Positions 50,571-58,865 of a stretch of DNA of 64,000 nt are shown in pieces. The stretch is from NCBI GenBank assembly GCA_041484525.1, contig JBGPHT010000021.1, positions 8,815 to 72,814 on the forward strand, in the 5' to 3' direction. Each line of letters starts with the position of its first letter. The first letter of the stretch is position 1. The notes beneath the pieces are model-generated. The model was not told the origin of the DNA and did not search any database. It saw nothing but the letters and a program-made list of their open reading frames with translations. The DNA is from JBGPHT01 sp041484525 (lineage in GTDB: Bacteria > Acidobacteriota > Terriglobia > Bryobacterales > Bryobacteraceae). Position numbers and translations under genes: made by a program.

Positions 50571-50837
50571 TCAGCGCCATTCTTCTTCGTCGATCGTCTC
50601 GAACGCATCTTCAATAATCTTTTCAATGCGAAGAGTCTCACGATGCAAGTGCTTCAGCGCGCCGAAAGAGGTCTCCCACAATTGGTTCTTCGACGGGGCT
50701 TGCTGCACGCGCACCAAGCGCTCCTGCAGGGCTTCGGCAAAAAAGTCCTTCAGGGTCCGGCCCCTCTCGGCTGCCGCCGCCTTGGCGCGCCGGAACAACG
50801 GATCCGGAAGCTCGATGGTCGTCTTCACCAGACCCAT
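50571..50837 (-). CDS. vapB: VapB-type antitoxin
   Basis: 88 residues. The N-terminus (MGLVKTTIELPDPLFRRAKAAAAERGRTL) is a ribbon-helix-helix-like DNA-binding start as in VapB/CopG antitoxins. The acidic, flexible C-terminus (EKIIEDAFETIDEEEWR) would wrap the PIN toxin. Its end overlaps the vapC start by 10 bp, the classic antitoxin-first arrangement. With the toxin interrupted, it may survive as an orphan repressor. Confidence 0.8.
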   Translation of the reverse strand: MGLVKTTIELPDPLFRRAKAAAAERGRTLKDFFAEALQERLVRVQQAPSKNQLWETSFGALKHLHRETLRIEKIIEDAFETIDEEEWR

Positions 50838-50985
50838 TTTCCCATAAATATGGGTCGCCTACTGCCCGAACCGGACCCGCGCGTTTTGCCCCGCCAGTCA
50901 ACCGCGCCGGAGCACACCAGCGCCATCCCCAGGAGCAATTTCGGAAATTGCATACCGATACGCTAGCGCAAAAAGGGCGCCGCCG

Positions 50986-52083
50986 TTACCGGTCCGCCAG
51001 CAGGGCACGCAACGCCGGACGCAGCGTCTCGAGCTCGGCCACCCGGAGCATGGCCAGCGCCTGGCTCAGCAGCGGCGGCCGCGACGTCTTCCACATTTCC
51101 GCCACGCTGCGGCGAACGCCGTCCCCGGCACGGTAGAAAAAACGCTCGCTCCAATCGCGCTGCCCCACCTGTGCTTCCGGATACGCGCGGACGACATCCC
51201 AAACCGTCTGTAGCCATCGCAGCCGCAGCGGCTCGCGGTACTGCGGAAGAAACAGAATCGTGCTCTGCCCATCCTGCCGCACCTCCTCCACGAACCCGGC
51301 GAATGAATTCGCTTGGCTCAGGTTGATGTTGGCGTTCGGCTCCGCGCCGTGGCGGTCGCCGCCCGAGATCAGCGGCTTTCTCCAGGCCGCCGCGAGGCGC
51401 ATCACCGCCTGATTCTCCGCCCACGATCGCAGTCCGTTCAGCTCGATGGCGTGGATCCGCGCACCGCACCCGACCAGCAGCCGCGCGACCGCGCCCGCAT
51501 GCGCCGCCTCGCCGATTCCGGCTTCGTCCCACAGCGGATGATTCAGCACCACCAGCACGCTGCGCTCGTGCGCCAGCAGATCCAACGCCTCCGCCAGCCC
51601 GCGCCCCGACGGCCGTTCCGTATATCCGCGCAGCACGCCCCAGATGGCCCCCGACCGCGTCTCCGGCAGGTTGTGTATTCCGAAATGAAAGAAGGTCGAT
51701 CCGAACGGCACTGTCCACTCCACCGAGATCGGGGTGCCGGTCTCGATCCCCGCTTCGAGATCGTCATGGTCCGTCAGCGACACCAGCGCGTCCAGTCCCA
51801 GACCGTGGATCTGCCGCGTCTCCACGTCCAGCGCCGCCGGCGGATCGAGCGGCGGCCGCCACCCCGCGCGGTGAATATCGAGTGTCTCGCCGGTGGCGCG
51901 CCGGTGCTGCCAGGCCGCCATCCGCAGCACCGCCGGAATGACGGGGAAATGCCCGCGGAATCCACCCAGGAATTTCAGGTCTTCAATCGAGTGGCAGGTA
52001 TGCCCGTGCAGTGAGATGCCCGTACGAAAATGCCGGTGGAAGCCGGGGGTCTCCCAATGCTGCTGGATCGTCGTTCGTCCCAC
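50986..52083 (-). CDS. PHP-like metallohydrolase-fold protein
   Basis: 365 residues, no signal peptide. Metal-binding-type motifs appear in PHP-superfamily order: SLHGHTCHS (residue ~25), SLTDHDDLEAG, LNHPLWDEAG, AIELNG and ISGGDRHGAEPN. This pattern suggests a phosphoesterase-like amidohydrolase fold with two or three metals. The substrate is not recognisable. The GTG start at 52083 has GGGAGG nine bases upstream. It is convergent with nothing and follows hemB by about 100 bp on the same strand. Confidence 0.7.
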   Translation of the reverse strand: MGRTTIQQHWETPGFHRHFRTGISLHGHTCHSIEDLKFLGGFRGHFPVIPAVLRMAAWQHRRATGETLDIHRAGWRPPLDPPAALDVETRQIHGLGLDALVSLTDHDDLEAGIETGTPISVEWTVPFGSTFFHFGIHNLPETRSGAIWGVLRGYTERPSGRGLAEALDLLAHERSVLVVLNHPLWDEAGIGEAAHAGAVARLLVGCGARIHAIELNGLRSWAENQAVMRLAAAWRKPLISGGDRHGAEPNANINLSQANSFAGFVEEVRQDGQSTILFLPQYREPLRLRWLQTVWDVVRAYPEAQVGQRDWSERFFYRAGDGVRRSVAEMWKTSRPPLLSQALAMLRVAELETLRPALRALLADR

Positions 52084-52184
52084 GTTCGCCTCCCAGCCGC
52101 AGTCCAGAACAATTCCGTCTACAATTGTTTTGTACTGCGGGAAGCGTTACGGAACGATGAAACGCCAGTTAACGTTTGAGCGCG

Positions 52185-53156
52185 CTACCCCAACAGCCGC
52201 GCCGCCGGCTTCGCAAAATACGTCAGGATGATGCCCGCCCCGGCCCGCGCGATCCCCGTCAGGCTCTCCATCATCGCCCGGTCGTGATCGATCCACCCGT
52301 TGCGCGCCGCGGCCACGATCATCGAATACTCGCCGCTCACCTGGTAGGCCGCGATCGGCACGTCGAACCGCTCCCGCGCGCGGCAGATCAGGTCGAGGTA
52401 GGGCATGGCCGGCTTGATCATGATCATGTCCGCGCCCTCTTCCAGATCCAGCTCGATTTCGCGCATGGCCTCGCGACCGTTCGCCGGATCCATCTGATAA
52501 GTTCGCCGGTCGCCGAACTGCGGCGCCGATTCCGCCGCCTCCCGGAACGGCCCGTAGAACACCGACGCGAACTTCGCCGCATAAGACAGGATAGGGACCT
52601 TCTCGAACCCATTGGCATCGAGCGCCTGACGGATGGCCCACACGCGCCCGTCCATCATGTCCGACGGCGCCACGATATCCGCCCCCGCCCGCGCATGCGA
52701 CAGCGCCGATTTCGCCAGCCACTGCAAGGTCGTGTCGTTATCCACGTCGCCGTCCTTGATAAACCCGCAGTGGCCGTGGCTCGTATACTCGCAGTTGCAA
52801 ACGTCGGTGACGATCAGCAGCTTGGGCACTTCCTTGCGGATGGCGCGGATCGCCCGCTGCACGATTCCGTGATCGTCATAGGCCCCCGATGCCATCTCGT
52901 CCTTCGACTCCGGCAGGCCGAACAGAATCACGCCGCCGATACCCAGGGCATGCACTTCCACGCACTCCTTGACCAACTCGTCGACCGACATCTGGTAGTT
53001 TCCCGGCATGGCGCCGATCTCGCGCTTGACGCCCTCTCCGGGGCAGACGAATAGCGGCAGAATAAACTGCGAGGGCCCGAGGTGCGTCTCGCGGACAAGG
53101 TCCCGCATGGCCTCCGAACTGCGCAGCCGGCGGAGGCGGTGGATAGGGAACGGCAT
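52185..53156 (-). CDS. hemB: Delta-aminolevulinic acid dehydratase (porphobilinogen synthase)
   Basis: 323 residues, full length. It condenses two 5-aminolevulinates to porphobilinogen in haem synthesis. The Zn-site cysteines are present (C120, C122, C130 in VCNCEYTSHGHCG). Both active-site lysines are seen in ILSYAAKFASVFYGPFR and DMIMIKPAMPYLD. Other signatures are DIVAPSDMMDGRV and YQVSGEYSM. I chose ATG 53156 (GGGGGT upstream); the longer frame adds a non-conserved 23 residues. No other haem genes are adjacent. Confidence 0.97.
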   Translation of the reverse strand: MPFPIHRLRRLRSSEAMRDLVRETHLGPSQFILPLFVCPGEGVKREIGAMPGNYQMSVDELVKECVEVHALGIGGVILFGLPESKDEMASGAYDDHGIVQRAIRAIRKEVPKLLIVTDVCNCEYTSHGHCGFIKDGDVDNDTTLQWLAKSALSHARAGADIVAPSDMMDGRVWAIRQALDANGFEKVPILSYAAKFASVFYGPFREAAESAPQFGDRRTYQMDPANGREAMREIELDLEEGADMIMIKPAMPYLDLICRARERFDVPIAAYQVSGEYSMIVAAARNGWIDHDRAMMESLTGIARAGAGIILTYFAKPAARLLG

Positions 53157-53218
53157 ACCCCCGGATTGTAGCGCGCGGGGGATTGGCTTTTGTAGGCCGG
53201 GACTAACCCCAGGGGGGC

Positions 53219-53246
53219 TTGACAACTACTTGCGCCCGGATAGAAT
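53219..53246 (+). promoter_or_regulatory. sigma70-like promoter for the zinc-ribbon gene and probably serS
   Basis: TTGACA (53219-53224), a 16-bp spacer, then TAGAAT (53241-53246). It lies 23 bp before the ATG of the small gene at 53269, with serS 27 bp beyond that gene's stop. Confidence 0.75.
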
Positions 53247-53268
53247 AAGTCTCATCTAAGCGCTGTTT

Positions 53269-53409
53269 ATGCAAACCGCCTGCGACCATACCCGCACCCA
53301 GCTCATTGCGCGAAGAGACGGCGTCGATTACGTGGAATGTCTCGATTGCCGCCAGATCTTCGAGGGCGAAGACCTTGAACCGATCAAAGTTGAAGAGGAA
53401 GAGGAATAG
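53269..53409 (+). CDS. 46-residue zinc-ribbon-like protein
   Basis: MQTACDHTRTQLIARRDGVD continues to a C-x2-C pair (VECLDCRQIF) and an acidic tail ending VEEEEE. The N-terminal CxH and the later CLDC pair form a plausible single zinc ribbon. A consensus promoter stands directly upstream and serS directly downstream, so it appears to be a real short gene co-transcribed with serS. The function is unknown. Confidence 0.7.
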   Translation: MQTACDHTRTQLIARRDGVDYVECLDCRQIFEGEDLEPIKVEEEEE

Positions 53410-53436
53410 GCCCCCCATGCGCTAGCATGAAGGGGA

Positions 53437-54705
53437 ATGCACGATCTCGCCACTTTCCGGAGCCAATTCGACCGCATCGCCGAGCGCCTCGCGATGCGTG
53501 CGGGCGTGCCCAACCTCGATCGGTTCCGGGACCTCGACAAGAAGCGCCGTGCAGCCATATCCGAGACCGAGGACCTGAAGGCCCAGCACAACCGCGAGTC
53601 CGCCGGCATTGCCGAGGATCGCAAAAAAGGCGTCGGCACCGCGGAGCGCCAGAAGGCAATGCGCGCCCTCGGCGATCGCATTTCGCAGCTTGACGAGCAG
53701 GTCAAGGCCAGCAACGAAGAGCTCCAGTCGCTGCTCAAGACCATCCCCAACCTGCCGCACGAATCCGTCCCCGTGGGCAAGAATGAGGAGGACAATGTCG
53801 AAGTCCGGCGCGTCGGCGAGCCGCCCCGGTTCGACTTCGAGCCGAAGGGACACTGGGACCTCGGTCCTCAACTCGGCATCCTCGATCTGGAGCGTGCTGC
53901 TAAGATCACCGGTGCGCGCTTCGCCCTCTACTGGGGCATGGGCGCGAAGCTCGAGCGCGCGCTCATCAACTTCATGCTGGATGTCCACACGCGCGAGCAC
54001 GGGTATACCGAGGTGCTGCCGCCATTCCTGGTGAACTCGGAGAGTCTCTACGGCACGGGGCAATTGCCCAAGTTCGCGGAGGATCTTTTCAAGTGCGAGA
54101 ACCACGACCTCTGGTTGATCCCCACGGCCGAGGTTCCCGTCACTAACATCTATCGCGACGAAACGCTCGACGCCGTCGAGTTGCCGATCAGACTTTGCGC
54201 CTACACGCCCTGTTTCCGCAGCGAAGCTGGTTCCTACGGCCGCGATGTGCGGGGCATCATCCGGCAGCACCAGTTCCAGAAAGTGGAGCTGGTGAAGTTT
54301 ACGGACCCCGGCCAGAGCTACGACGAACTGGAGATGCTTACGGCCGATGCCGAGGACATCCTACGCCGCCTCGGCCTGCCCTTCCGGACCGTCGTCCTCT
54401 GCACCGGCGATATGGGATTCTCCTCCGCGAAGACCTACGACATCGAGGTCTGGCTGCCCGGACAGAACGGCTACAAGGAGATCTCCTCCTGTTCCAACTT
54501 CGAGGCCTTTCAGGCGCGCCGCGCGGGCATCCGCTTCCGCGCCGGCAAGAAGGCGGAGTACGTCCACACGCTGAACGGCAGCGGCTTGGCCATCGGGCGC
54601 ACCTGGGTCGCGATTGTCGAAAACTATCAGCAGAAAGACGGCAGCGTCGTCATCCCCGAGGCGCTGCGCCCCTACCTGAACGCTGAGGTCATCCGGCCAA
54701 AGTAA
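53437..54705 (+). CDS. serS: Seryl-tRNA synthetase
   Basis: 422 residues, the standard bacterial length. The N-terminal coiled-coil arm (about 30-105) grips the long variable arm of tRNA-Ser. The class II catalytic core follows: TAEVPVTN (TxE serine-binding loop), motif 2 CFRSEAGSYGRDVRGIIRQHQF and motif 3 NGSGLAIGRTWVAIVENYQ. It charges tRNA-Ser, including the GGA isoacceptor encoded at 24.9 kb, and would also charge tRNA-Sec. It is likely in an operon with the zinc-ribbon gene. Confidence 0.98.
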   Translation: MHDLATFRSQFDRIAERLAMRAGVPNLDRFRDLDKKRRAAISETEDLKAQHNRESAGIAEDRKKGVGTAERQKAMRALGDRISQLDEQVKASNEELQSLLKTIPNLPHESVPVGKNEEDNVEVRRVGEPPRFDFEPKGHWDLGPQLGILDLERAAKITGARFALYWGMGAKLERALINFMLDVHTREHGYTEVLPPFLVNSESLYGTGQLPKFAEDLFKCENHDLWLIPTAEVPVTNIYRDETLDAVELPIRLCAYTPCFRSEAGSYGRDVRGIIRQHQFQKVELVKFTDPGQSYDELEMLTADAEDILRRLGLPFRTVVLCTGDMGFSSAKTYDIEVWLPGQNGYKEISSCSNFEAFQARRAGIRFRAGKKAEYVHTLNGSGLAIGRTWVAIVENYQQKDGSVVIPEALRPYLNAEVIRPK

Positions 54706-54720
54706 CGCGACGCGTGGCCG

Positions 54721-55089
54721 TCACGAGCTCTTCTTGGCGAGGATTTCAGTGCCCCAGGTACCCTCTTCGTTGCCAACCCTGAACCGGATCTCGGTCCCGG
54801 AAACCTGCCCCTTGTAAATCAGTTTCACGGCCTGGCCTTGATACTCGGACTGGATACAGAACGTCACTGCGTCGCCTTGAATCTTGCCGTCCTTGATTTC
54901 CAGGGGATGGTCAAGCATGCCGCTCACCGTTCCCGCCAGCGTCTCGCCCTTCGCCGCAAAGTCAAAAGTAAGTTCCCGATCCCGGTCGCCTCCCGCAAAC
55001 AGCCCTTTCCATTTGCCAGTGACATCGGCGGAAAACAGGAGCGTCGCCAGCAGGGCGACAAGCGCGCTGAGAACCAATCCGCGTTTCAT
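54721..55089 (-). CDS. Small secreted lipocalin-like hypothetical protein
   Basis: 122 residues with a signal peptide (MKRGLVLSALVALLATLLFSAD). The mature domain opens VTGKWKGLF and continues as a beta-rich fold (LTFDFAAKGETLAGTVSG, HPLEIKDGKIQGDAVTFCIQ, KLIYKGQVSGTEIRFRV). The pattern is common in Acidobacteriota secreted proteins of unknown function. It is convergent with serS. Confidence 0.75.
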   Translation of the reverse strand: MKRGLVLSALVALLATLLFSADVTGKWKGLFAGGDRDRELTFDFAAKGETLAGTVSGMLDHPLEIKDGKIQGDAVTFCIQSEYQGQAVKLIYKGQVSGTEIRFRVGNEEGTWGTEILAKKSS

Positions 55090-55490
55090 GGGCGGATTCT
55101 ATCACGTGTCCAGGACGGTCAAATAACGGCCGCCGAGCCGAGTGGTTGCGGGGGACTGCAACGCGCCAAACGCGCAGGCAGTGCCCTACGAGTTTGCAAT
55201 AGGTTAGCGTCGTATTGAGGGGTGGCAAGTCCTTCCGACGAGTCTCTCCCGCATCTTTTGACTGCGTGCATTGGTCTTCGTCGCGGGCGGCAGTTGGGCG
55301 AGGCTAGTGCAGAGCTCGACTTGGCCAAAGGCGACCAGAGCCAGGTGGCTGAGGGCGAGAATGGGTGACGATCCGGTTTCACTCTCTGCCGACCGGGTGG
55401 TGAATTCTCTTGCACTCGGGTGCTCTGGTCGGTAGCCTGCGCTCGCTATCCGCAAAGGACAGAGGCCAATCGGGATACAATGCCCTATGT
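55090..55490. other. 401-bp intergenic region
   Basis: No convincing gene on either strand. Short open frames lack ribosome-binding sites and recognisable motifs. It forms the left border of the AT-richer two-gene islet. A TACAAT near 55476 could be a -10 but has no matching -35. Confidence 0.3.
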
Positions 55491-56213
55491 ATGCCGATTC
55501 CGCCGGAGGAGTTTAAGGAAAGGATCAAAGCGAAAGTGCTGGCCCATTACGCTGAAACTCGCGCGCCACTCCTGCTCTCGAACCTCGGCGCTGAAATCGA
55601 GAAAGAAAATGCGTGGCCTACGGACCGGGGTCAGCGCAATCTGAAGCAACTCATCCTCGACATGCGCGGCCCCGATCTTCAAATTGTCCGCGATAAACGC
55701 TCCCCGGCGTACATTGCTGTCGTTACTCCTGACGTTCGGGATAGTGTCGAGGCGCAAATTGCCGAGCGTTTTGGCGAAAATGAGATCGCCCCGGTCCGCT
55801 TAGAAGACGTAGTCAAACCTGTGCTGCTAGCATTTTGTATCAACGTGGAAAACCAGCCGGTGTATGTCAAGAGGACCAGACCTTTTCGATACGAAGTCGG
55901 TGGCGTCCCCGCGGAGCGCGCGAGCGACTACATCATTGTCGAGCCTGAGTACCGGCGCCCAGGCCTAAGAATCGATAATCCTCACCTCCTGGCCCATAGT
56001 GATAGGAAAGACCTCGAAAACCGGATTCAACGATGGGCGACCGTCCATGGCGTGCAGATGGAGCAATTCTCCCGCCTCGACCACGAAGAAAAGGACGCGT
56101 CGGAAGGAGGTAGAACGGCGCTCGATCGCCTCCTCGCCGCGCAACCGCCGGACGTTGCCCTGCGTATGATGATTCCGGCTGACATAGCTCAAATTCTGTC
56201 CCGAATTCGGTAG
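55491..56213 (+). CDS. Unrecognised protein with N-terminal LOTUS/winged-helix-like domain
   Basis: 240 residues. The N-terminal 85 residues (ERIKAKVLAHYAETRAPLLL, NLGAEIEKENAW, DRGQRNLKQLILDMRGPDLQ, KRSPAYIAVVTP) recall an OST-HTH/LOTUS-type winged helix, a fold that binds RNA or protein partners. The remainder (residues about 95-240) includes FGENEIAPVRLEDVVKPVLLA, VYVKRTRPFRYEVGG and an acidic helix pair; I do not recognise it. It is followed 9 bp later by the second islet gene. The AT-richer composition and lack of housekeeping context suggest acquired DNA. Confidence 0.6.
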   Translation: MPIPPEEFKERIKAKVLAHYAETRAPLLLSNLGAEIEKENAWPTDRGQRNLKQLILDMRGPDLQIVRDKRSPAYIAVVTPDVRDSVEAQIAERFGENEIAPVRLEDVVKPVLLAFCINVENQPVYVKRTRPFRYEVGGVPAERASDYIIVEPEYRRPGLRIDNPHLLAHSDRKDLENRIQRWATVHGVQMEQFSRLDHEEKDASEGGRTALDRLLAAQPPDVALRMMIPADIAQILSRIR

Positions 56214-56222
56214 CGCTCACGA

Positions 56223-57212
56223 ATGGCCAAACCGAAGCACATGCAGCGTGCGTTGCCGGTGGCGGCACAGCCATCCACGAATGCCGTTGATCTCTTCCTC
56301 CTCGCTGGTTTTCCAAATCCTCTTCATGCTCGAGTCGAAGAGTTCTTGCGAACTCTCGCAGGCGGCCACTCCAAGGCTATCGCGACGCCATTTCCGAGCT
56401 TTGATGGTGCGCTGTATCGCGAGAAATCCGTTCAGACGCTTTTCACTGCCGGAGCCAGATTCGCTATCCGCCGGCTTAAGAACAAAAGTGATAACCAAAC
56501 TGCCCGTCCCAGAAGAATCACCTTGTTCTACGTTCCCGCAGATGACGATGAGTTGCTGATCAAAGCATTCGACTTCTTCGTCTTCCCAGTACCCTTGCGC
56601 GATTTGTCTACGTATGATGACACGGGAACGCAGAGACGTCATCTGCGACACGAGTGTGAGCGAGCGATTAGCAAGGCGATGGACACCTATGCTCGCATCT
56701 TTCTTGGCTCGCTCCAGGCGCGCATCGAAAGCAGAAAGTCACACGAACCCCTCCTCCTCCCGCCAGTCAATTTTCATCTGCGTGATGGTCGGCTCAGGCG
56801 CGCGTTCTGTGAATTGACGCGGGGCACCAGGGCTTGGGAAAACGCGATGCCGGACACTATCCCATCCGAAACCTTTGACAACGAGAGGCTCCCGGATTTC
56901 CTGCGTCCTCAAGAACATCAAATGATATTCAAGGATGCGCGCGAAGTCGTTTACCCGTGTTCACGAGCCAGCGAAATGCATGGAGCGCAAGAGATCGATC
57001 CAGACGCCGATGTACCGAATCTCCGCGAGATGCTTCGCAGCACGTACCGGTTCGGTACCTCACTACCGCGTGGATTTCACCATGACGCCCAATTCGAGTG
57101 TGGGCGGCAATTCGATCTAACAAGGTTTGACTGTTCCCAGAAGGGAGCGTGTTTCGTGTCGGGGAGCCACGCGAACATCTATCCCAACGATTTCGTAAAC
57201 TCGGCTCAGTAG
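56223..57212 (+). CDS. Unrecognised protein, partner of the 55.5-kb gene
   Basis: 329 residues with no signal peptide or membrane segment. Visible features are an N-terminal helical part (STNAVDLFLLAGFPNPLHAR), a mid segment ITLFYVPADDDELLIKAFDFF, a His/Arg-rich stretch (RRHLRHECERAISKAMDTYA), NFHLRDGRLRRAFCELT and a Cys/His-bearing C-terminus (DAQFECGRQFDLTRFDCS). None of these identifies a family. Tight spacing to the upstream gene implies co-translation and a joint function. It ends at an intrinsic terminator. Confidence 0.6.
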   Translation: MAKPKHMQRALPVAAQPSTNAVDLFLLAGFPNPLHARVEEFLRTLAGGHSKAIATPFPSFDGALYREKSVQTLFTAGARFAIRRLKNKSDNQTARPRRITLFYVPADDDELLIKAFDFFVFPVPLRDLSTYDDTGTQRRHLRHECERAISKAMDTYARIFLGSLQARIESRKSHEPLLLPPVNFHLRDGRLRRAFCELTRGTRAWENAMPDTIPSETFDNERLPDFLRPQEHQMIFKDAREVVYPCSRASEMHGAQEIDPDADVPNLREMLRSTYRFGTSLPRGFHHDAQFECGRQFDLTRFDCSQKGACFVSGSHANIYPNDFVNSAQ

Positions 57213-57227
57213 CCCGAAAATAAAATA

Positions 57228-57255
57228 CCGCAGCGCTACTAAGTAGGCGCTGCGG
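57228..57255. terminator. Strong hairpin terminator, U-rich on the minus strand
   Basis: CCGCAGCGC (57228-57236) pairs with GCGCTGCGG (57247-57255), with extra pairing in the loop. On the minus strand the stem is followed by TATTTTATTTT, a good intrinsic terminator for leftward transcripts. It also closes the rightward islet operon. Confidence 0.75.
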
Positions 57256-57748
57256 CGGATATTCCGAACAGCCTTTGTTGCGTTTAACCTACGTCCCAGC
57301 CGGTCGGTTAGAATAGCCGAAGCTAATCAACCACAACGCTTCCAGCTTGCGCCGGAACCGCCGGACCCAAAATCGGGTCATCGGATCTCAAAGCCGAAAC
57401 TCTGGCGTTTTTCCGCCCTCTTCGGGTCGGTCCACGCGGATGCCATTAAAGCACCGTAGCCTGTTCCAACGTCATGATCGCACAAATCCGACGATCCGTC
57501 AATGGCAGAGGTGACTCAGGGGTGCCCGCTAAGACGATAGATATCAATCTCTTAACATCAACCAAAGATCTGTCGCGCCCACATTTCACTTGAAGAACTG
57601 CATTGTTCGGCTCCGGCTCTAGGTACCAACTCAACCCATTTCTCCAGGACCTCCCGTACGGTCTCCCATCGATTCGCTTGAATCCTGGTTTTGCGATTGC
57701 CGTCTCATTGACACTCGCCGTCGGCATCGGGATCAGCGTCCGAGCCTT
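57256..57748. other. Largely featureless intergenic region
   Basis: Apart from the doubtful minus-strand frame at 57446-57727, nothing is seen. The minus-strand terminator at its left end hints that leftward transcription crosses it. Confidence 0.3.
57446..57727 (-). CDS. Hypothetical protein (doubtful)
   Basis: A 93-residue frame (WRNGLSWYLEPEPNNAVLQV, then RSLVDVKRLISIVLAG) starting 21 bp after the WXXGXW gene on the same strand. No family is recognised and no ribosome-binding site is seen. The only support is its position upstream of a minus-strand terminator. Confidence 0.25.
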   Translation of the reverse strand: MPTASVNETAIAKPGFKRIDGRPYGRSWRNGLSWYLEPEPNNAVLQVKCGRDRSLVDVKRLISIVLAGTPESPLPLTDRRICAIMTLEQATVL

Positions 57749-58174
57749 TCACCGTCCAAAAGGAGTGCGGCTATTGCCGCGATCAAAATTGCGACCGCGC
57801 TCACGAAATGCTTGTCCGCGAAATTCACGTTCGCGAGATTGGCGGAAGCCGGAGCCATCGCCGACAGAGTACCGCGCACCGCCCCAATAGCCGGCGACGA
57901 AACGTCCACCGAAGAAGCGAGGCGCCACCCAGTAGGAACCGGCATACGGCGGCAATGCCCAGTAGCCGTCGAACCAGTTGCCGTAGCCGTCCCGATAACC
58001 GTCAATCCAAACATATCCCGGGCCGGGGAACGGAGGCCGGTAGGCAGGCACGACCACTCGAGCCGGAGGCCCATAGTATCGAGGTGCGCCAACCTGTACC
58101 CCTATCGAAAAGTGCGTCTGGGCCAACAGGGAACCGCCCGCCACCAGCAGCAGTGCCATCAATTTCGTTTTCAT
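57749..58174 (-). CDS. Secreted aromatic WXXGXW-like repeat protein
   Basis: 141 residues: signal peptide (MKTKLMALLLVAGGSLLAQ), then Tyr/Pro/Gly/Trp-rich units (PGPGYVWIDGYRDGYGNWFD, YWALPPYAGSYWVAP, GRFVAGYWG) of the WXXGXW/YXW type found in small envelope proteins. The end is Arg-rich (FRERGRNFDRGNS). A structural envelope role is plausible; no activity is known. GGAGG lies just before the start. Confidence 0.75.
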   Translation of the reverse strand: MKTKLMALLLVAGGSLLAQTHFSIGVQVGAPRYYGPPARVVVPAYRPPFPGPGYVWIDGYRDGYGNWFDGYWALPPYAGSYWVAPRFFGGRFVAGYWGGARYSVGDGSGFRQSREREFRGQAFRERGRNFDRGNSRTPFGR

Positions 58175-58358
58175 TGTGTGTCGCCTCCTTGCACTACCTA
58201 CAAAGCAAGTCGCATGCCACGACTAAAGTCATTGAAACAATTACACATGACGGTTCTTTAATGGCTGGATACCACCGCCAGACTGGTGGAATTCGGCCGC
58301 GCCGCAATTATTTGTAAGAAACTATGAGAACGCCTCCCTAATAGAGGTAACGGCACGC

Positions 58359-58865
58359 ATGAACCACTCCGAGCGAGAGCGAATCTTCCTCGACCTGTTC
58401 CAGCAGAACCGGCCGCGCATCGAGCGCCTCTGCTACGCCTACCTTGGCACCGCCCGCGAGGTCGACGACCTCTTCCAGGAAATCATGACCAACGTGTGGA
58501 ACGCACTCCCGGGTTTCCGCGGTGAAGCCAGCGCCGCCACGTGGCTCTACCGGATCGCCGTCAACACTGCACTCCTTTATCGCAAGAAATGGAAGCAGGG
58601 CGAGGAATTGGCGGATCTCGCCGACGAGAGCGCGGGTCCGCACCAGTCGCTCGAGGATCGCGAGCGGCTGCAGGCATTGCGGCGCGCCATCGCGGAGCTG
58701 CCGGCGCAGGAGCGGCTGATCGTTTCTCTCCTCCTCGAAGGTTTCAGCTACAAGGAGATTTCGGAGATCACCGGGATCACCGTCAATTACGTCGGCGTGA
58801 AAATCACGCGTATCAAGCAGGCGCTCGAACAGATGATGACGGAGGTCGGCCATGGTACGGTTTGA
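58359..58865 (+). CDS. ECF-type RNA polymerase sigma factor
   Basis: 168 residues. Region 2 (RIERLCYAYLGTAREVDDLF, then NVWNALPGFRGEASAATWLYRIAVN) binds the -10 element and core polymerase. Region 4 (LPAQERLIVSLLLEGFSYKEISEI, then YVGVKITRIKQALEQ) is the -35-reading helix-turn-helix. Sigma3 is absent, so it is ECF. The next gene overlaps by 14 bp and encodes a membrane protein that could act as its anti-sigma factor. The downstream ABC transporter is likely in the same transcript. Confidence 0.93.
   Translation: MNHSERERIFLDLFQQNRPRIERLCYAYLGTAREVDDLFQEIMTNVWNALPGFRGEASAATWLYRIAVNTALLYRKKWKQGEELADLADESAGPHQSLEDRERLQALRRAIAELPAQERLIVSLLLEGFSYKEISEITGITVNYVGVKITRIKQALEQMMTEVGHGTV

Larger units (their letters stand above)
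49952..50580 (-). pseudogene. vapC: vapC PIN-domain toxin split by a 243-bp insertion
   Basis: The N-terminal half (50580-50380, 67 codons) reads MALILDTNALSALADGD and ends LETLLPQLEIL. The C-terminal half (50134-49952, 61 codons) reads ALGEETASYYAQVRSELTDA, then GRPLPANDLWIAALARQHG and finally QIVSW and stop. Removing 50135-50379 (the insertion plus one TA) restores one 127-residue PIN protein in frame, with the acidic residues in LDTN, LGEYLFG, ANDLWIA and TRDKHF. This is the normal VapC length. As it stands the reading frame runs into the insert and stops at 50317, so the RNase is presumably dead. The intact antitoxin gene is upstream with a 10-bp overlap. Confidence 0.9.
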
